DNA from: Microbacterium nanhaiense
Lineage (GTDB): Bacteria; Actinomycetota; Actinomycetes; Actinomycetales; Microbacteriaceae
DNA: 64,000 nt
Reading direction: 5' to 3'
Assembly (NCBI RefSeq): GCF_014646015.1
Contig: NZ_BMMQ01000002.1
Span: 62,277-126,276 of the forward strand
Positions 1 to 7,881 of this stretch are shown piece by piece (the stretch's first letter is position 1; the number at the start of each line of letters is the position of its first letter). The notes beneath the pieces are model-generated. The model did no database searches. It worked only from the letters and a program-made list of their open reading frames with translations, and was not told where the DNA came from. A program made the translations under genes and the position numbers.

Positions 1-881
1 CCGAAGCGCTCTTCGAGATCCCGCTCCTCGACGGGACGGACGATCGCGTTCCACACGAGGGATCCGCAGATCGCCCACACCACCACGATCCAGGATCCGA
101 GGATCAGCCCCACCGCGACGCCCTGGGTGATGCCCGCGACCGCCATCGGGTTCCGGACGATGCGGTACGGGCCCGCGACGACGAGCCGGCGCGCCGTGGC
201 GGACGGCAGGGGAGTGCCGTCGCCCAGCGACGCCATCGTCGCTCCCGACCAGAGCCCGAGCGCGCTCGCCGCGAGGAGAGCGACGACTCCGATGACCCGC
301 ACCGCCGTTGGCACCTCGATGCCCAGGGCCCAGCGCCGTTCGATCCAGGCGAGGAGCAGCGGGAACACGACGAGGAACAGCCCCCAGAAGACGGCCAGTT
401 GGCAGGCGGTAAGGAGGATATTGCGCGCGCGGGCCGCCGGGCGCGCCTCGCGCAGCCCGAGAGGGCCGAGCAGGATCCAGTGCGCCGGGAAGGAACCGCG
501 CTGGATCAGGATCGCGGCGATCGCGGATCCAACCCCCGCTGCGATCATCGCGAGCGCGCCCCAGCCCGCCAGCGTCGTGACCGTCGCGTAGACGACCATC
601 GAGAGGGCGACCGTGTTCGCCCACACGCATGCCGCCCATGCCGCCCACCGCACGCCGAAGGCGGCGATCATCGACGCCGCGACGAACAGGATGAGGTCGG
701 CGAGTGCGATGGGAAGGGGCGGAAGGTTCCCGAGAGTGAGTTCGCGCACCCGCGGGACGGTGGCCACGAGCACCCACCAGAGCAGACCCGCCACGGCCTG
801 CAGCGCGAAGTATGCGCGCCCGGTCTGCCGGGTCAGGGGGACGCCGAGGACCCGAACGGGGGCGCCGACAGCATCGAGCAT
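1..881 (-). CDS. Isoprenylcysteine carboxyl methyltransferase-like membrane protein (partial)
   Basis: The reading frame starts at an ATG whose complement is 879-881 and is still open at base 1, so the C-terminus lies outside the window; about 293 residues are visible. The protein is mostly hydrophobic, with several membrane-spanning stretches. Near residue 235 it carries GPYRIVRNPM, and further on EERDLEERFG; both resemble the conserved C-terminal signature of the ICMT/PEMT family of membrane methyltransferases, which bind S-adenosylmethionine. The substrate cannot be inferred. Long N-terminal membrane regions are typical of the actinobacterial branch. It is transcribed away from the csbD-like gene. 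Family assignment rests on the short motif and overall hydrophobicity. Confidence 0.6.
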   Translation of the reverse strand, partial: MLDAVGAPVRVLGVPLTRQTGRAYFALQAVAGLLWWVLVATVPRVRELTLGNLPPLPIALADLILFVAASMIAAFGVRWAAWAACVWANTVALSMVVYATVTTLAGWGALAMIAAGVGSAIAAILIQRGSFPAHWILLGPLGLREARPAARARNILLTACQLAVFWGLFLVVFPLLLAWIERRWALGIEVPTAVRVIGVVALLAASALGLWSGATMASLGDGTPLPSATARRLVVAGPYRIVRNPMAVAGITQGVAVGLILGSWIVVVWAICGSLVWNAIVRPVEERDLEERF

Positions 882-1033
882 GAGCTCACCCTATTCGGCA
901 TGTGCACCGATATTTCTTCCTCGGCGCGTGACATCCACTGTGGGTTGCCCGTCTCAGTGATGTGCCCGCGATACGCGAGCACACGACAACATCGTCATCC
1001 GCGAACCGGAATGGCGCGAAACGGAGGAACAAC

Positions 1034-1207
1034 ATGGGTGTTGCAGACAAGTTCGAGGCCGCGGCCGACAAGCTCAAGGGTCACGCCAAGGAGGCGGTGG
1101 GCAAGGCCACGGACAACGACAAGCTCGTCGCCGAGGGCAAGGCCGACCAGGTCAAGGGCCACGCCAAGGAGGCGGTCGAGGACGTCAAGGACTCGTTCGA
1201 GAAGTAA
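1034..1207 (+). CDS. CsbD family stress-response protein
   Basis: A 57-residue, highly charged, lysine-rich protein beginning MGVADKFEAAADKLKG. It consists of two similar halves, each containing KGHAKEAVG or KGHAKEAVE, the typical duplicated helix pattern of CsbD proteins. CsbD members are small general-stress proteins of unknown biochemical role, induced by sigma-B in Bacillus. The ATG is preceded by a good ribosome binding site (GGAGGA, 1024-1029). A strong hairpin follows directly, and then a GlsB-like membrane protein gene, another stress-associated family, so the two may be co-induced. Confidence 0.9.
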   Translation: MGVADKFEAAADKLKGHAKEAVGKATDNDKLVAEGKADQVKGHAKEAVEDVKDSFEK

Positions 1208-1213
1208 CTCTGC

Positions 1214-1242
1214 GGCGGGCCGTCGCCTCCCGACGGCCCGCC
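1214..1242. terminator. Hairpin terminator after csbD-like gene
   Basis: Perfect 12-base stem (GGCGGGCCGTCG pairing with CGACGGCCCGCC) with a 5-base loop, six bases after the csbD-like stop codon. There is no long T-run, as is common for actinobacterial terminators. It may attenuate read-through into the gene at 1277. Confidence 0.6.
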
Positions 1243-1276
1243 CCTCCTCCCATCCCTCAAGAAACGGAACATCACT

Positions 1277-1543
1277 ATGGGATTCCTCGCATTTCTGCTG
1301 CTGGGCCTCATCGCGGGCGCGATCGCCAAGCTGATCCTCCCGGGAAAGCAGGGCGGCGGCTGGATCGTCACCCTGATCCTCGGCGCCATCGGCGCCGTGC
1401 TCGGCGGCTGGATCGGCAGCCTGATCTTCAACGTCGGCCTGAACGGGTTCTTTGACCTGTCGACGTGGCTGCTCGCGGTCGGCGGGGCGCTCATCGTGCT
1501 GCTGATCTGGGGCGCGATCACGGGGCGCAAGTCGCGCCGCTGA
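1277..1543 (+). CDS. GlsB/YeaQ/YmgE family stress-response membrane protein
   Basis: An 88-residue membrane protein with three hydrophobic helices. The glycine-rich stretch LILPGKQGGGWIVTLILGAIGAVLGGW is of the kind shared by the transglycosylase-associated (GlsB/YeaQ/YmgE) family, and the tail is basic (GRKSRR). These small membrane proteins are induced by envelope, acid or osmotic stress, but their molecular role is not settled. It lies 69 bases after the csbD-like gene, past a hairpin. Start by ATG after AAGAAACGGAAC, a weak ribosome binding site. Confidence 0.85.
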   Translation: MGFLAFLLLGLIAGAIAKLILPGKQGGGWIVTLILGAIGAVLGGWIGSLIFNVGLNGFFDLSTWLLAVGGALIVLLIWGAITGRKSRR

Positions 1544-1596
1544 GGCTTCCGCGAGTAGGGGCCGGTGGGGACGTGGAGCCTCCTCCGGCCCTTTCG

Positions 1597-2031
1597 ATGT
1601 CTCTGTCGTGGCGCTCCGCGTCTACGCGGCGCGGCGATCGTGCGCGTCGAACATGTCGTATTGAGCAGATCGCCACCATCCTCGATCTCGAGATGCCTGT
1701 CGGCATCGTCGTGGCCCACCCACCGGTCCCGGTCTCACGGCCCCTGGAACCGACAGAGATCGGCCCGACGGGGCGAACCTTCGAGCTCGTCGTCGGTTGT
1801 CGCGTCGCGCTCACTGGCACACTCAATCTGCCGCGTGAGGAGTGGGCGAGCAGGATCTCTGCAGCGGGCATGACCACGGGAAGCGTGACTAAGACGTGCG
1901 TCGTGCTTGTGGCAGCCGACCCTGCCAGTCAGTCGGGCAAGGCGAAGACGGCCGAGAAGCACGGCATCCCGGTCGTGACGGAGGTCGAGTTCACGCGGTC
2001 GTTCGAGGAGTTTCTTCTGGCGAGCGTCTGA
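1597..2031 (+). CDS. BRCT-domain fragment, probably the C-terminal remnant of an epsilon-type exonuclease
   Basis: The last 80 or so residues form a recognisable BRCT domain: GCRVALTGTL, then VVLVAADPASQSGKAKTAEKHGIPVVTEVEF. This pattern is usual at the C-terminus of actinobacterial DnaQ-like 3'-5' exonucleases and of NAD-dependent DNA ligases. No exonuclease motifs are present upstream; the N-terminal part of the frame reads as low-quality sequence with no ribosome binding site, and the start given (or ATG 1693) is uncertain. I read it as a decayed gene that keeps an intact BRCT end. A free-standing BRCT protein is the alternative. Confidence 0.5.
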   Translation: MSLSWRSASTRRGDRARRTCRIEQIATILDLEMPVGIVVAHPPVPVSRPLEPTEIGPTGRTFELVVGCRVALTGTLNLPREEWASRISAAGMTTGSVTKTCVVLVAADPASQSGKAKTAEKHGIPVVTEVEFTRSFEEFLLASV

Positions 2032-2118
2032 TGCGGTTCGCGGCGTGTTACACGGGGAAAGAATGCGATCTCGCGGAGATGGTTGAGGCCTCGTCGAGAA
2101 AGTGATGAATAGTAAATA

Positions 2119-2150
2119 TCTTCGATAACCACCCTTGTTGTAATCGAAGA
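2119..2150. promoter_or_regulatory. Inverted repeat over the promoter of the DUF222-HNH gene
   Basis: Perfect 8-base inverted repeat TCTTCGAT ... ATCGAAGA separated by 16 bases, in an AT-rich island unusual for this genome. The right arm lies inside the promoter spacer (see 2135-2163), so a bound dimer would be expected to block transcription. Confidence 0.5.
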
Positions 2151-2163
2151 TGCTTTCTAAAAT
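2135..2163 (+). promoter_or_regulatory. Sigma70-type promoter, leaderless, for the DUF222-HNH gene
   Basis: TTGTTG (2135-2140), a 17-base spacer and TAAAAT (2158-2163). The ATG follows six bases after the -10 box and there is no Shine-Dalgarno sequence, so the transcript should begin at or next to the start codon. Confidence 0.6.
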
Positions 2164-2169
2164 GGCTGC

Positions 2170-3681
2170 ATGGCAACGACGTCAGACACCCCACGCGACA
2201 CGCTCTCGCCTCGCGAGCGCGTCGAGCAGGCCGCGGCGCTGCTCGCGGGCGTCTCCGCGGAGGTCGCAGGTCTTTCCGATGCCGAGGTTGTCGACTTGTT
2301 GGCGCCTCTCGAGGGCATGGGGCGTCAGGCTGACTCCCTCCGGGTGCGGGCGGCGGGCGAGATCGACGCGCGTTCGGGCCGCGACCGCGAATCTTCCCTC
2401 GCCCGCCGATGCGACTGCGCCTCGGCCGTGGGGCTTCTCGAACAGCTCACCCATGTTGCCCCCGCAGAACTGCGGGCGCGGATCCGCCTGGATCGGCTCA
2501 CACGCGCCGGTGTTGCGCTCACGGGCGAGGAACTCCCGTCGGCGTACCCGGTCGTCGCGGCCGCCCTGCAAGCGGGTGTACTCGGCGTCGATGTCGCCAC
2601 CCACCTGACCGACGCGTTCGAACGCGCATCGCGAGTGGCCGCGATCGACCCAGTCGAGGCCGCGACCGCCGAACACGAGATCGTGCACGCCACGGTCGCA
2701 GGCTTCTACGGCGTCGGCCCCCTCGTCGGCACCGACGATGCCCTTCCGCAAACGTTTGAGGACTACCGAGCGGTCGAGGGAACGTGGATCGAGTTCCTTA
2801 CCCGAAACGGCCTCGAGCCTGCCGCAGGGCAGGCGGCGCAGCGCCGCATGTTCTCGGTCGGTCGCGTCCGTCCCGACGGTCTTGCGCACATCTTCGGTCG
2901 CGTCACGCCCGAGGTCGCGGGTGCCGTGACGCGGCTGCTCGACGCCTACACCGGGTCGACCACGTCAGCGGGGTCTCCCGTGTCGTTTAGGACATCGCCG
3001 GAACAATCGGACCCGGGTGAGCCGTGGGCCGATACCGACATGGTTCACGACCCGCGCACGAAGCCGCAGATCCGGCACGACGCGTTTATGTCGATGATCC
3101 AGGCCGCCGCCGCATCGGCCGAGGCGCCCACGATCGGTGGTGCCGCGCCGACGCTCGTGGTCACCGTTGATGCCGAACAGCTCACGAGCGATGGTGGCGT
3201 CGCCGACATTGACGGCATCGCCATTTCGCTCCCCGCCCGGGTCGCCCACCGCATCGCCTGCACGGGTGCGGTGCAGAAGGTCGTCTTCGGCACTGACGGA
3301 CAGATTATCGCCCTCGGTTCGCCGCAGCGGCTGTTCACGCCCCACCAGCGCCGCGCGATCGCGGCACGCGACGGTGGATGCATCATCCCCGGCTGCCACA
3401 TCCCCGCCGCGTGGTGCGAAATCCACCACGTCGAGGAACACTCCAAGGGTGGGCGGACGCACACCGATAATGGGGTGCTGCTGTGTTGGGCCCACCATCA
3501 CGACATCGATTCGTCGGGATGGGAGATCGAGATGCGCGACGGAGTCCCGTATGTGAAGGCCCCGCACTGGATGGATCAGCGGGATCTCTACCGGCCAGTG
3601 GTGAACCGGCGGGCGCTCCGCAAGAAGATACGCCGGCGAAGCACCGACGTCGGCCCGCCCATACCGGCGCCGATGCTCTGA
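2170..3681 (+). CDS. DUF222 and HNH endonuclease domain protein (13E12 family)
   Basis: A 503-residue protein. Residues 1 to about 330 are the alanine- and arginine-rich helical DUF222 region. The C-terminal HNH nuclease domain starts with RDGGCIIPGC, continues with CEIHHVEEHSKGGRTHTDNGVLLC and ends WAHHHDIDSSGW, supplying the zinc-binding cysteines and the HNH histidines. These multi-copy proteins (the mycobacterial 13E12 repeat family) are common in actinobacteria; a DNA-cleavage role is predicted, not proven, and a mobile origin is often suspected. It stands alone, downstream of an AT-rich promoter with an inverted repeat. The ATG is fixed by the -10 box six bases upstream. Confidence 0.88.
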   Translation: MATTSDTPRDTLSPRERVEQAAALLAGVSAEVAGLSDAEVVDLLAPLEGMGRQADSLRVRAAGEIDARSGRDRESSLARRCDCASAVGLLEQLTHVAPAELRARIRLDRLTRAGVALTGEELPSAYPVVAAALQAGVLGVDVATHLTDAFERASRVAAIDPVEAATAEHEIVHATVAGFYGVGPLVGTDDALPQTFEDYRAVEGTWIEFLTRNGLEPAAGQAAQRRMFSVGRVRPDGLAHIFGRVTPEVAGAVTRLLDAYTGSTTSAGSPVSFRTSPEQSDPGEPWADTDMVHDPRTKPQIRHDAFMSMIQAAAASAEAPTIGGAAPTLVVTVDAEQLTSDGGVADIDGIAISLPARVAHRIACTGAVQKVVFGTDGQIIALGSPQRLFTPHQRRAIAARDGGCIIPGCHIPAAWCEIHHVEEHSKGGRTHTDNGVLLCWAHHHDIDSSGWEIEMRDGVPYVKAPHWMDQRDLYRPVVNRRALRKKIRRRSTDVGPPIPAPML

Positions 3682-3734
3682 ACGGCGCACGGTCGATCCG
3701 CGCCCGCAGTCCAACTCGTCCCGCGCTGCGTGGA

Positions 3735-3882
3735 TCAGAGGTACGGGTGCGTGATCAACTCGAGATAGTGTCCCGGGGTCGAGTATGTCGCGGTAGAACG
3801 CCGCCATGTCGGCTGGGTTGATCGAGGCGATGATCGAATGGGTGTAGCGGGCGGCGCCGACGATCCCGTCGACGCCGCCCAC
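3735..3882 (-). pseudogene. Frameshifted 3' remnant of an unidentified gene
   Basis: Reading the minus strand from about 3882 gives protein-like sequence (AARYTHSIIASINPADMAAFYRD). Moving to the next frame there continues it as STPGHYLELITHPYL and a stop codon at 3735-3737. Without the shift the frame degenerates into the antisense of the HNH gene. It therefore looks like the last 45 or so residues of a decayed gene. I do not recognise the family. It follows the PL11 lyase stop closely on the same strand. Confidence 0.35.
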
Positions 3883-3896
3883 CCCTCATCATCCTC

Positions 3897-6401
3897 TTAC
3901 CCGCGGTGGCCGCCGGTCTGGAAGGTGTGCGACCAGCTCGCCTCGCCGTCGGTGCGGAACCACGGGTCGGCGACGGCGGTGATCTCGACGCTGCGCTTCT
4001 CGCGGTGGAAGCCCGGCTCGACGGGTTCGCCGTCGACGTAGTACGTCACGTGCTCGGCCTCGGGGATGACGTATCCGTCCTGGCCGAGGCCCGGCTTCTC
4101 GACGAATTCCGGTGCTTCTGCGGTGAGGGGCGTCGTGTAGACGGGCACGTCGGCGTAGTCGATGTCGCTCGCGAGCATGTAGCTCGTGTAGCTCGGCTGG
4201 TTGTACGCGGTGTTCTGACGGGCGACCTCGACGCGATACTGCGGGTCGTGCATCAGGGTCGTCAGCTTGCGGTCGGTGACGTCCGTCGCCGTGTAAATGC
4301 GGATCTCGGTGCTGTCGGCGTCGCGCACGAGGAGTTCCTCGCGCCAATCCCCGAAGACATCGGCGACGAGCGATGGGTTGCCCTTCGTCGAGTTGTTCGT
4401 CTGCGCGCCCTCGACGTCGAGCAGCACGTTGCCGCGGCCGTCCTGAATCGTGACGGGATCGCCCTCCCCGCCGGCGACGAGCTGGGTGGTCATATCGGCG
4501 CTCCAGCGGATCGACATGTTTGTGCCCGCCGTGTAGCCGCCGAAGTCGGGGCCCGGCCAGTACTCCAGGCCCGCGTGGTCGGGGTTGATGTCGCCGATCA
4601 TGCCTCGTCCGGTGTCGCGGCCGGTGTAGGCGCCGTCGAGCACCTCGCCGGTCGCGGCGTCGCGGAGCGCCCATCCGTAGGGCGCCCATGCGCCGCCCTC
4701 GTGCACCGTGAAGATCTCGAGGCCCGGCCGGTCCGGCAGGATGTCGGTGACGTGCATCGCGTCACCGTGGCCGAGCTTGGCGTTCGCACCCGGATCCGCG
4801 CTCTGCGCGGGCAGGGTGTCCCACGAACTGTAGAGCAGCGATCCGTCGTCGACGGTGGCGGATCCGTAGACGATCTCCTGCTTCCCGTCGCCGTCGACAT
4901 CCGACGCCGACAGGGAGTGGAAGCCCTGGCCCGCGAGCGTTCCGAGCTCGGGATCGGATCCGACGCCGCCGTGCGGGCCGTCGTTGAACGGGTTCGCCAT
5001 GGCGACATGGCCGCTGTCCGCGACCCACCGCGTCGTGAGGTCGGTGCCGTCCCAGTCGTAGGCCGCGATCACGGCCCGCGTGTAGTACCCGCGGGCGAAG
5101 ATCGCCGATGTCGAATGTCCGTCGAGGTTCGCAACGCCCGCGAGGAAACGGTCGACGCGGTTGCCCGGCTCGATGCGCGCCATCGCGTAATCGCCCCAGA
5201 GCAGGCCGTCGTCGCCGCGACCGGGCACGTAGTCGACGGTGTCGAGCTCGGCGCCGGTCTCACCGTCGAAGACCGTGAGGTACTCGGGGCCGTCGAGGAT
5301 GAAGCCCTCGAATTCGCGCAGCTTGTTATTGCCGCTGCGCGCGGGGGCCCAGGTGTCGATGAAGTAATCGGCGAGCGCTGTCGCGTCGGCCTCGGAGAGC
5401 GGGTAGTCGTAGCGGTCCTCGATGCCGAGCGCCGCCTCGACCGTCGCGGGCCATCGGCCCGAGCGCACCTCGTCGCGATCGGACCAGCCGCGGAAGATCC
5501 CGGCGAGGTGGTCGGCGTAGTCCGCGGCCGAGAGCCGGTAGTCGTCGTCGTGGCTCACGCCCGCGGCCACGTCGCGTTCCGGGAGAGTGATGGGCGTCGT
5601 CGCGCCGTCCGCCGTCACGACGGTGCCGGGCGCCGTCTTCACCATGATCTCGGCCTTGCCGTCGCCGTCGAAGTCCTCGACCATGAACTGGGTGTAGTGC
5701 GCGCCGGACCGCACGTTGACGCCCAGGTCGATCCGGTGCAGCAGCGTCCCGTCGGCCTCGTAGGTGTCGATGATCGTCGACCCGGTGTATCCGCGATGCG
5801 ACACGTCCTTCGCGTTGGACGGATACCACTTGACGATGTACTCGTACTGCCCGTCTCCATCGACGTCGGCGACGGACATGTCGTTCGCCGCATAGGTGTA
5901 CAGCTCGCCCTCGGGGTGCAGGACGCCGGCCGGCATGCGCCCGCCCTCGGGCTTCTGAATCGGAATCGACGCGTACTGGCCACCCCACGGCGTCACGGGC
6001 GAACTCGGCTCGAGCTCCACGCCGTTGACGATCGCGGCGACGGCGTACTCCGAATCGGGCGCGCCGGCGTCATCGAAGTAGTTGGTGCTGTCGGTGACGG
6101 TGGCGATCTTCTCCCCGTCGCGGTAAAGGGCGAAGTCGGACCCCGTCATACCGTCCTCGGTGCTGCCGGTCGTCTCGCTGCCGAGGAGACGCCAGCTGAC
6201 GAACACGCCCTCGTCGGTTGTCGCGGCGACGAGCCCGCGGTCGAGGTTCTCCTCGAACTGGGCCGGGATCGTGACGGCAGTGTCGCCCGCGTCGGCGTGC
6301 GCCGCGACACCGGCGCCCGGGAGGGCGACCGCGACCGACGCCGCAGCGGCGCATGCGCCGAGGCGCGCCCCGTGCCGCCGCCAGAATGCCGAGTCCTTCA
6401 T
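3897..6401 (-). CDS. Secreted rhamnogalacturonan lyase, polysaccharide lyase family 11
   Basis: An 834-residue precursor with an N-terminal signal peptide (basic start, hydrophobic core, cleavage after AAHADA near residue 37). A beta-sandwich region follows (residues 40-135, including SWRLLGSE and NYFDDAG), then the PL11 beta-propeller with repeated calcium-type loops DVDGDGQYE, DFDGDGKAE and DVDGDGKQE, and the family blocks GPEYLTVFDGETG, GHGDAMHVTDI and FGDWREELLVRD. PL11 enzymes cleave rhamnosyl-galacturonic acid bonds in pectin by beta-elimination outside the cell. The protein is longer than typical PL11 enzymes, with an insertion around residues 270-350 and a C-terminal extension. No pectin-use partner genes are visible nearby. 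A LacI-type box lies upstream. Confidence 0.87.
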   Translation of the reverse strand: MKDSAFWRRHGARLGACAAAASVAVALPGAGVAAHADAGDTAVTIPAQFEENLDRGLVAATTDEGVFVSWRLLGSETTGSTEDGMTGSDFALYRDGEKIATVTDSTNYFDDAGAPDSEYAVAAIVNGVELEPSSPVTPWGGQYASIPIQKPEGGRMPAGVLHPEGELYTYAANDMSVADVDGDGQYEYIVKWYPSNAKDVSHRGYTGSTIIDTYEADGTLLHRIDLGVNVRSGAHYTQFMVEDFDGDGKAEIMVKTAPGTVVTADGATTPITLPERDVAAGVSHDDDYRLSAADYADHLAGIFRGWSDRDEVRSGRWPATVEAALGIEDRYDYPLSEADATALADYFIDTWAPARSGNNKLREFEGFILDGPEYLTVFDGETGAELDTVDYVPGRGDDGLLWGDYAMARIEPGNRVDRFLAGVANLDGHSTSAIFARGYYTRAVIAAYDWDGTDLTTRWVADSGHVAMANPFNDGPHGGVGSDPELGTLAGQGFHSLSASDVDGDGKQEIVYGSATVDDGSLLYSSWDTLPAQSADPGANAKLGHGDAMHVTDILPDRPGLEIFTVHEGGAWAPYGWALRDAATGEVLDGAYTGRDTGRGMIGDINPDHAGLEYWPGPDFGGYTAGTNMSIRWSADMTTQLVAGGEGDPVTIQDGRGNVLLDVEGAQTNNSTKGNPSLVADVFGDWREELLVRDADSTEIRIYTATDVTDRKLTTLMHDPQYRVEVARQNTAYNQPSYTSYMLASDIDYADVPVYTTPLTAEAPEFVEKPGLGQDGYVIPEAEHVTYYVDGEPVEPGFHREKRSVEITAVADPWFRTDGEASWSHTFQTGGHRG

Positions 6402-6495
6402 CGAATCTCCGATCGGTTGGTCCCGGCGGCATCGCCGGGTGGCTTCGAGAGCGGATCCGCGCCGCCGTCGACGAGCGGATCCGCGTGCGTTTGTG

Positions 6496-6525
6496 ACGTT
6501 ACAAGAATCACGCCGCTGTCGGCAA
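6496..6525 (-). promoter_or_regulatory. Candidate promoter of the PL11 lyase
   Basis: On the minus strand TTGCCG (6520-6525), an 18-base spacer and TAACGT (6496-6501). The -35 box is embedded in the LacI-type operator at 6521-6534, which fits repression by a sugar-responsive regulator. Confidence 0.4.
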
Positions 6526-6534
6526 GCGCTTTCT
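6521..6534. promoter_or_regulatory. LacI-family operator-like palindrome
   Basis: GGCAAGCGCTTTCT, with the central AAGCGCTT (6524-6531) matching the LacI/GalR consensus core AANCGNTT. It overlaps the -35 box of the lyase promoter. No LacI gene is present in the window. Confidence 0.5.
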
Positions 6535-6716
6535 CGGTGGCGCGCCGACCAGTGACGTGCGAGCCCCGCGCCTGTTTGTGCGGGATCTTCTCCCTGATAG
6601 CCGCACCCGCCGCCGCACAGAACCGACGCATAGGCTGGGAGAGCGCTCGTGCCGGGATCCCCGTGCCGACCGATCCACGTCGACAGTCCCGGCCAGCTGC
6701 TCGAGAGGAGTGCAGC

Positions 6717-7769
6717 GTGAAGGCTGTACGTTTCACCAACTGGAAGACGTTCCCCGAGATCAAGGATGTGCCGCGGCCGGTTCCCGGCCCGGGCGAGGTT
6801 CTGCTGAAGATCGCCGGCGCCGGTGCCTGCCACTCGGATGTCGCCGTGTTCGACAGTTTCGATGAGAGCATGCCGGTCGCCGGGCAGCTCGGCCCCGAGT
6901 ACACGCTCGGTCACGAGAACTCCGGCTGGATCGAGGAAATCGGCGAGGGAGTCACGGGTCTCAACGTCGGCGACGCCTACCTCGCCTACGGCCCCATCGG
7001 CTGCGGCCACTGCGCCGCCTGCTCGCGCGGGCAGGACACCTACTGCGCGAACGCCGCCACCCAGCCCTACCTCGCGGTCGGCCTCGGCCGCGACGGCGGC
7101 ATGGCCGAGTACATGACGGTTCCCGCTCGCAACCTCGTTCCCCTGGGCGACGCGGATCCGGTCCTCGCCGCCCCGCTGTCCGACGCCGGCCTCACGCCGT
7201 ACCACGCGATCAAGCTCGCCCTCCCGAAGCTCGCGGGCGGCGGGAAGTCCGCGCTCGTCATCGGTCTGGGCGGCCTCGGCCAGATCGCCGTGCAGATCCT
7301 CACCGCGATCACGGGCGCGAAGGTCATCGCGACCGACATGAAGCCCGAGGCGATGGCGGAGGCCGAGAGGAACGGCGCGATCACCGTTCCGGGCGGCCCG
7401 GATCAGGTCGAGCGCATCCGCGAGCTCACCGGGGGAGAGGGCGTGACGGCGGTGTTCGACTTCGTCGGCATCACCCCGACGATCTCCACCGCGCAGCAGG
7501 TCGTGGCGCGCCAGGGCCGCATCACGGTCGTCGGCGTCGCGGGCGGTCCCGTGAACTGGGACTTCTACTCGAACCCCTATGAGGCGGAGCTCACGAACAC
7601 CTACTGGGGCACCATCGAGGAGCTCTACGAGGTCGTCGCGCTGTACCGCGAGGGCAAGATCTCGCCGAGCGTCAAGACCTACTCGATTGACGACGCCCTG
7701 CAGGCGTATCACGATCTCCACGACGGCAAGCTCAGCGGCCGCGCGGTCGTCGCTCCCCACGGCGCCTGA
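6717..7769 (+). CDS. Zinc-dependent alcohol dehydrogenase, MDR superfamily
   Basis: 350 residues from a GTG start with a good ribosome binding site (GAGAGGAG). Catalytic-zinc residues are visible in GACHSDV near residue 37 and GHENSG; the structural-zinc cysteines are in CGHCAACSRGQDTYC; the Rossmann motif GLGGLGQIAVQ is near residue 180. It should oxidise an alcohol or reduce an aldehyde with NAD(P); the sequence resembles actinobacterial NAD-dependent alcohol dehydrogenases, but the substrate is unknown. It ends before a strong hairpin and appears to be a single-gene unit. Confidence 0.85.
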   Translation: MKAVRFTNWKTFPEIKDVPRPVPGPGEVLLKIAGAGACHSDVAVFDSFDESMPVAGQLGPEYTLGHENSGWIEEIGEGVTGLNVGDAYLAYGPIGCGHCAACSRGQDTYCANAATQPYLAVGLGRDGGMAEYMTVPARNLVPLGDADPVLAAPLSDAGLTPYHAIKLALPKLAGGGKSALVIGLGGLGQIAVQILTAITGAKVIATDMKPEAMAEAERNGAITVPGGPDQVERIRELTGGEGVTAVFDFVGITPTISTAQQVVARQGRITVVGVAGGPVNWDFYSNPYEAELTNTYWGTIEELYEVVALYREGKISPSVKTYSIDDALQAYHDLHDGKLSGRAVVAPHGA

Positions 7770-7778
7770 ATAAGCCCC

Positions 7779-7815
7779 GGGCGCGGCCCGCACCACCGCC
7801 GGTGGGGCCGCGCCC
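7779..7815. terminator. Hairpin terminator after alcohol dehydrogenase
   Basis: Eleven-base stem GGGCGCGGCCC pairing with GGGCCGCGCCC, with a smaller CACC/GGTG stem inside the loop. It separates the dehydrogenase from the efflux gene. Confidence 0.65.
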
Positions 7816-7850
7816 GCCCAGGAGGTGCCCAGCTGGATCTGCAAAACTGT

Positions 7851-7864
7851 ACCGTCCAGACGGT
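7851..7864. promoter_or_regulatory. TetR-type operator upstream of the MFS efflux gene
   Basis: Perfect palindrome ACCGTCCAGACGGT, two six-base arms with a CA centre, 17 bases before the efflux start codon. It is placed to be bound by the TetR protein encoded directly downstream of the transporter. Confidence 0.6.
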
Positions 7865-7881
7865 TTAGTAAAGGATTCATC

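Larger units (their letters stand above)
6402..6716. other. Divergent intergenic region between the PL11 lyase and the alcohol dehydrogenase
   Basis: 315 bases without a gene. The left part holds the leader and promoter of the lyase, a LacI-type palindrome, and two copies of GAGCGGATCCGCG about 25 bases apart (6450-6487). The right part leads to the dehydrogenase and contains only its ribosome binding site (GAGAGGAG, about 6705-6711). I see no other structure. Confidence 0.5.
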
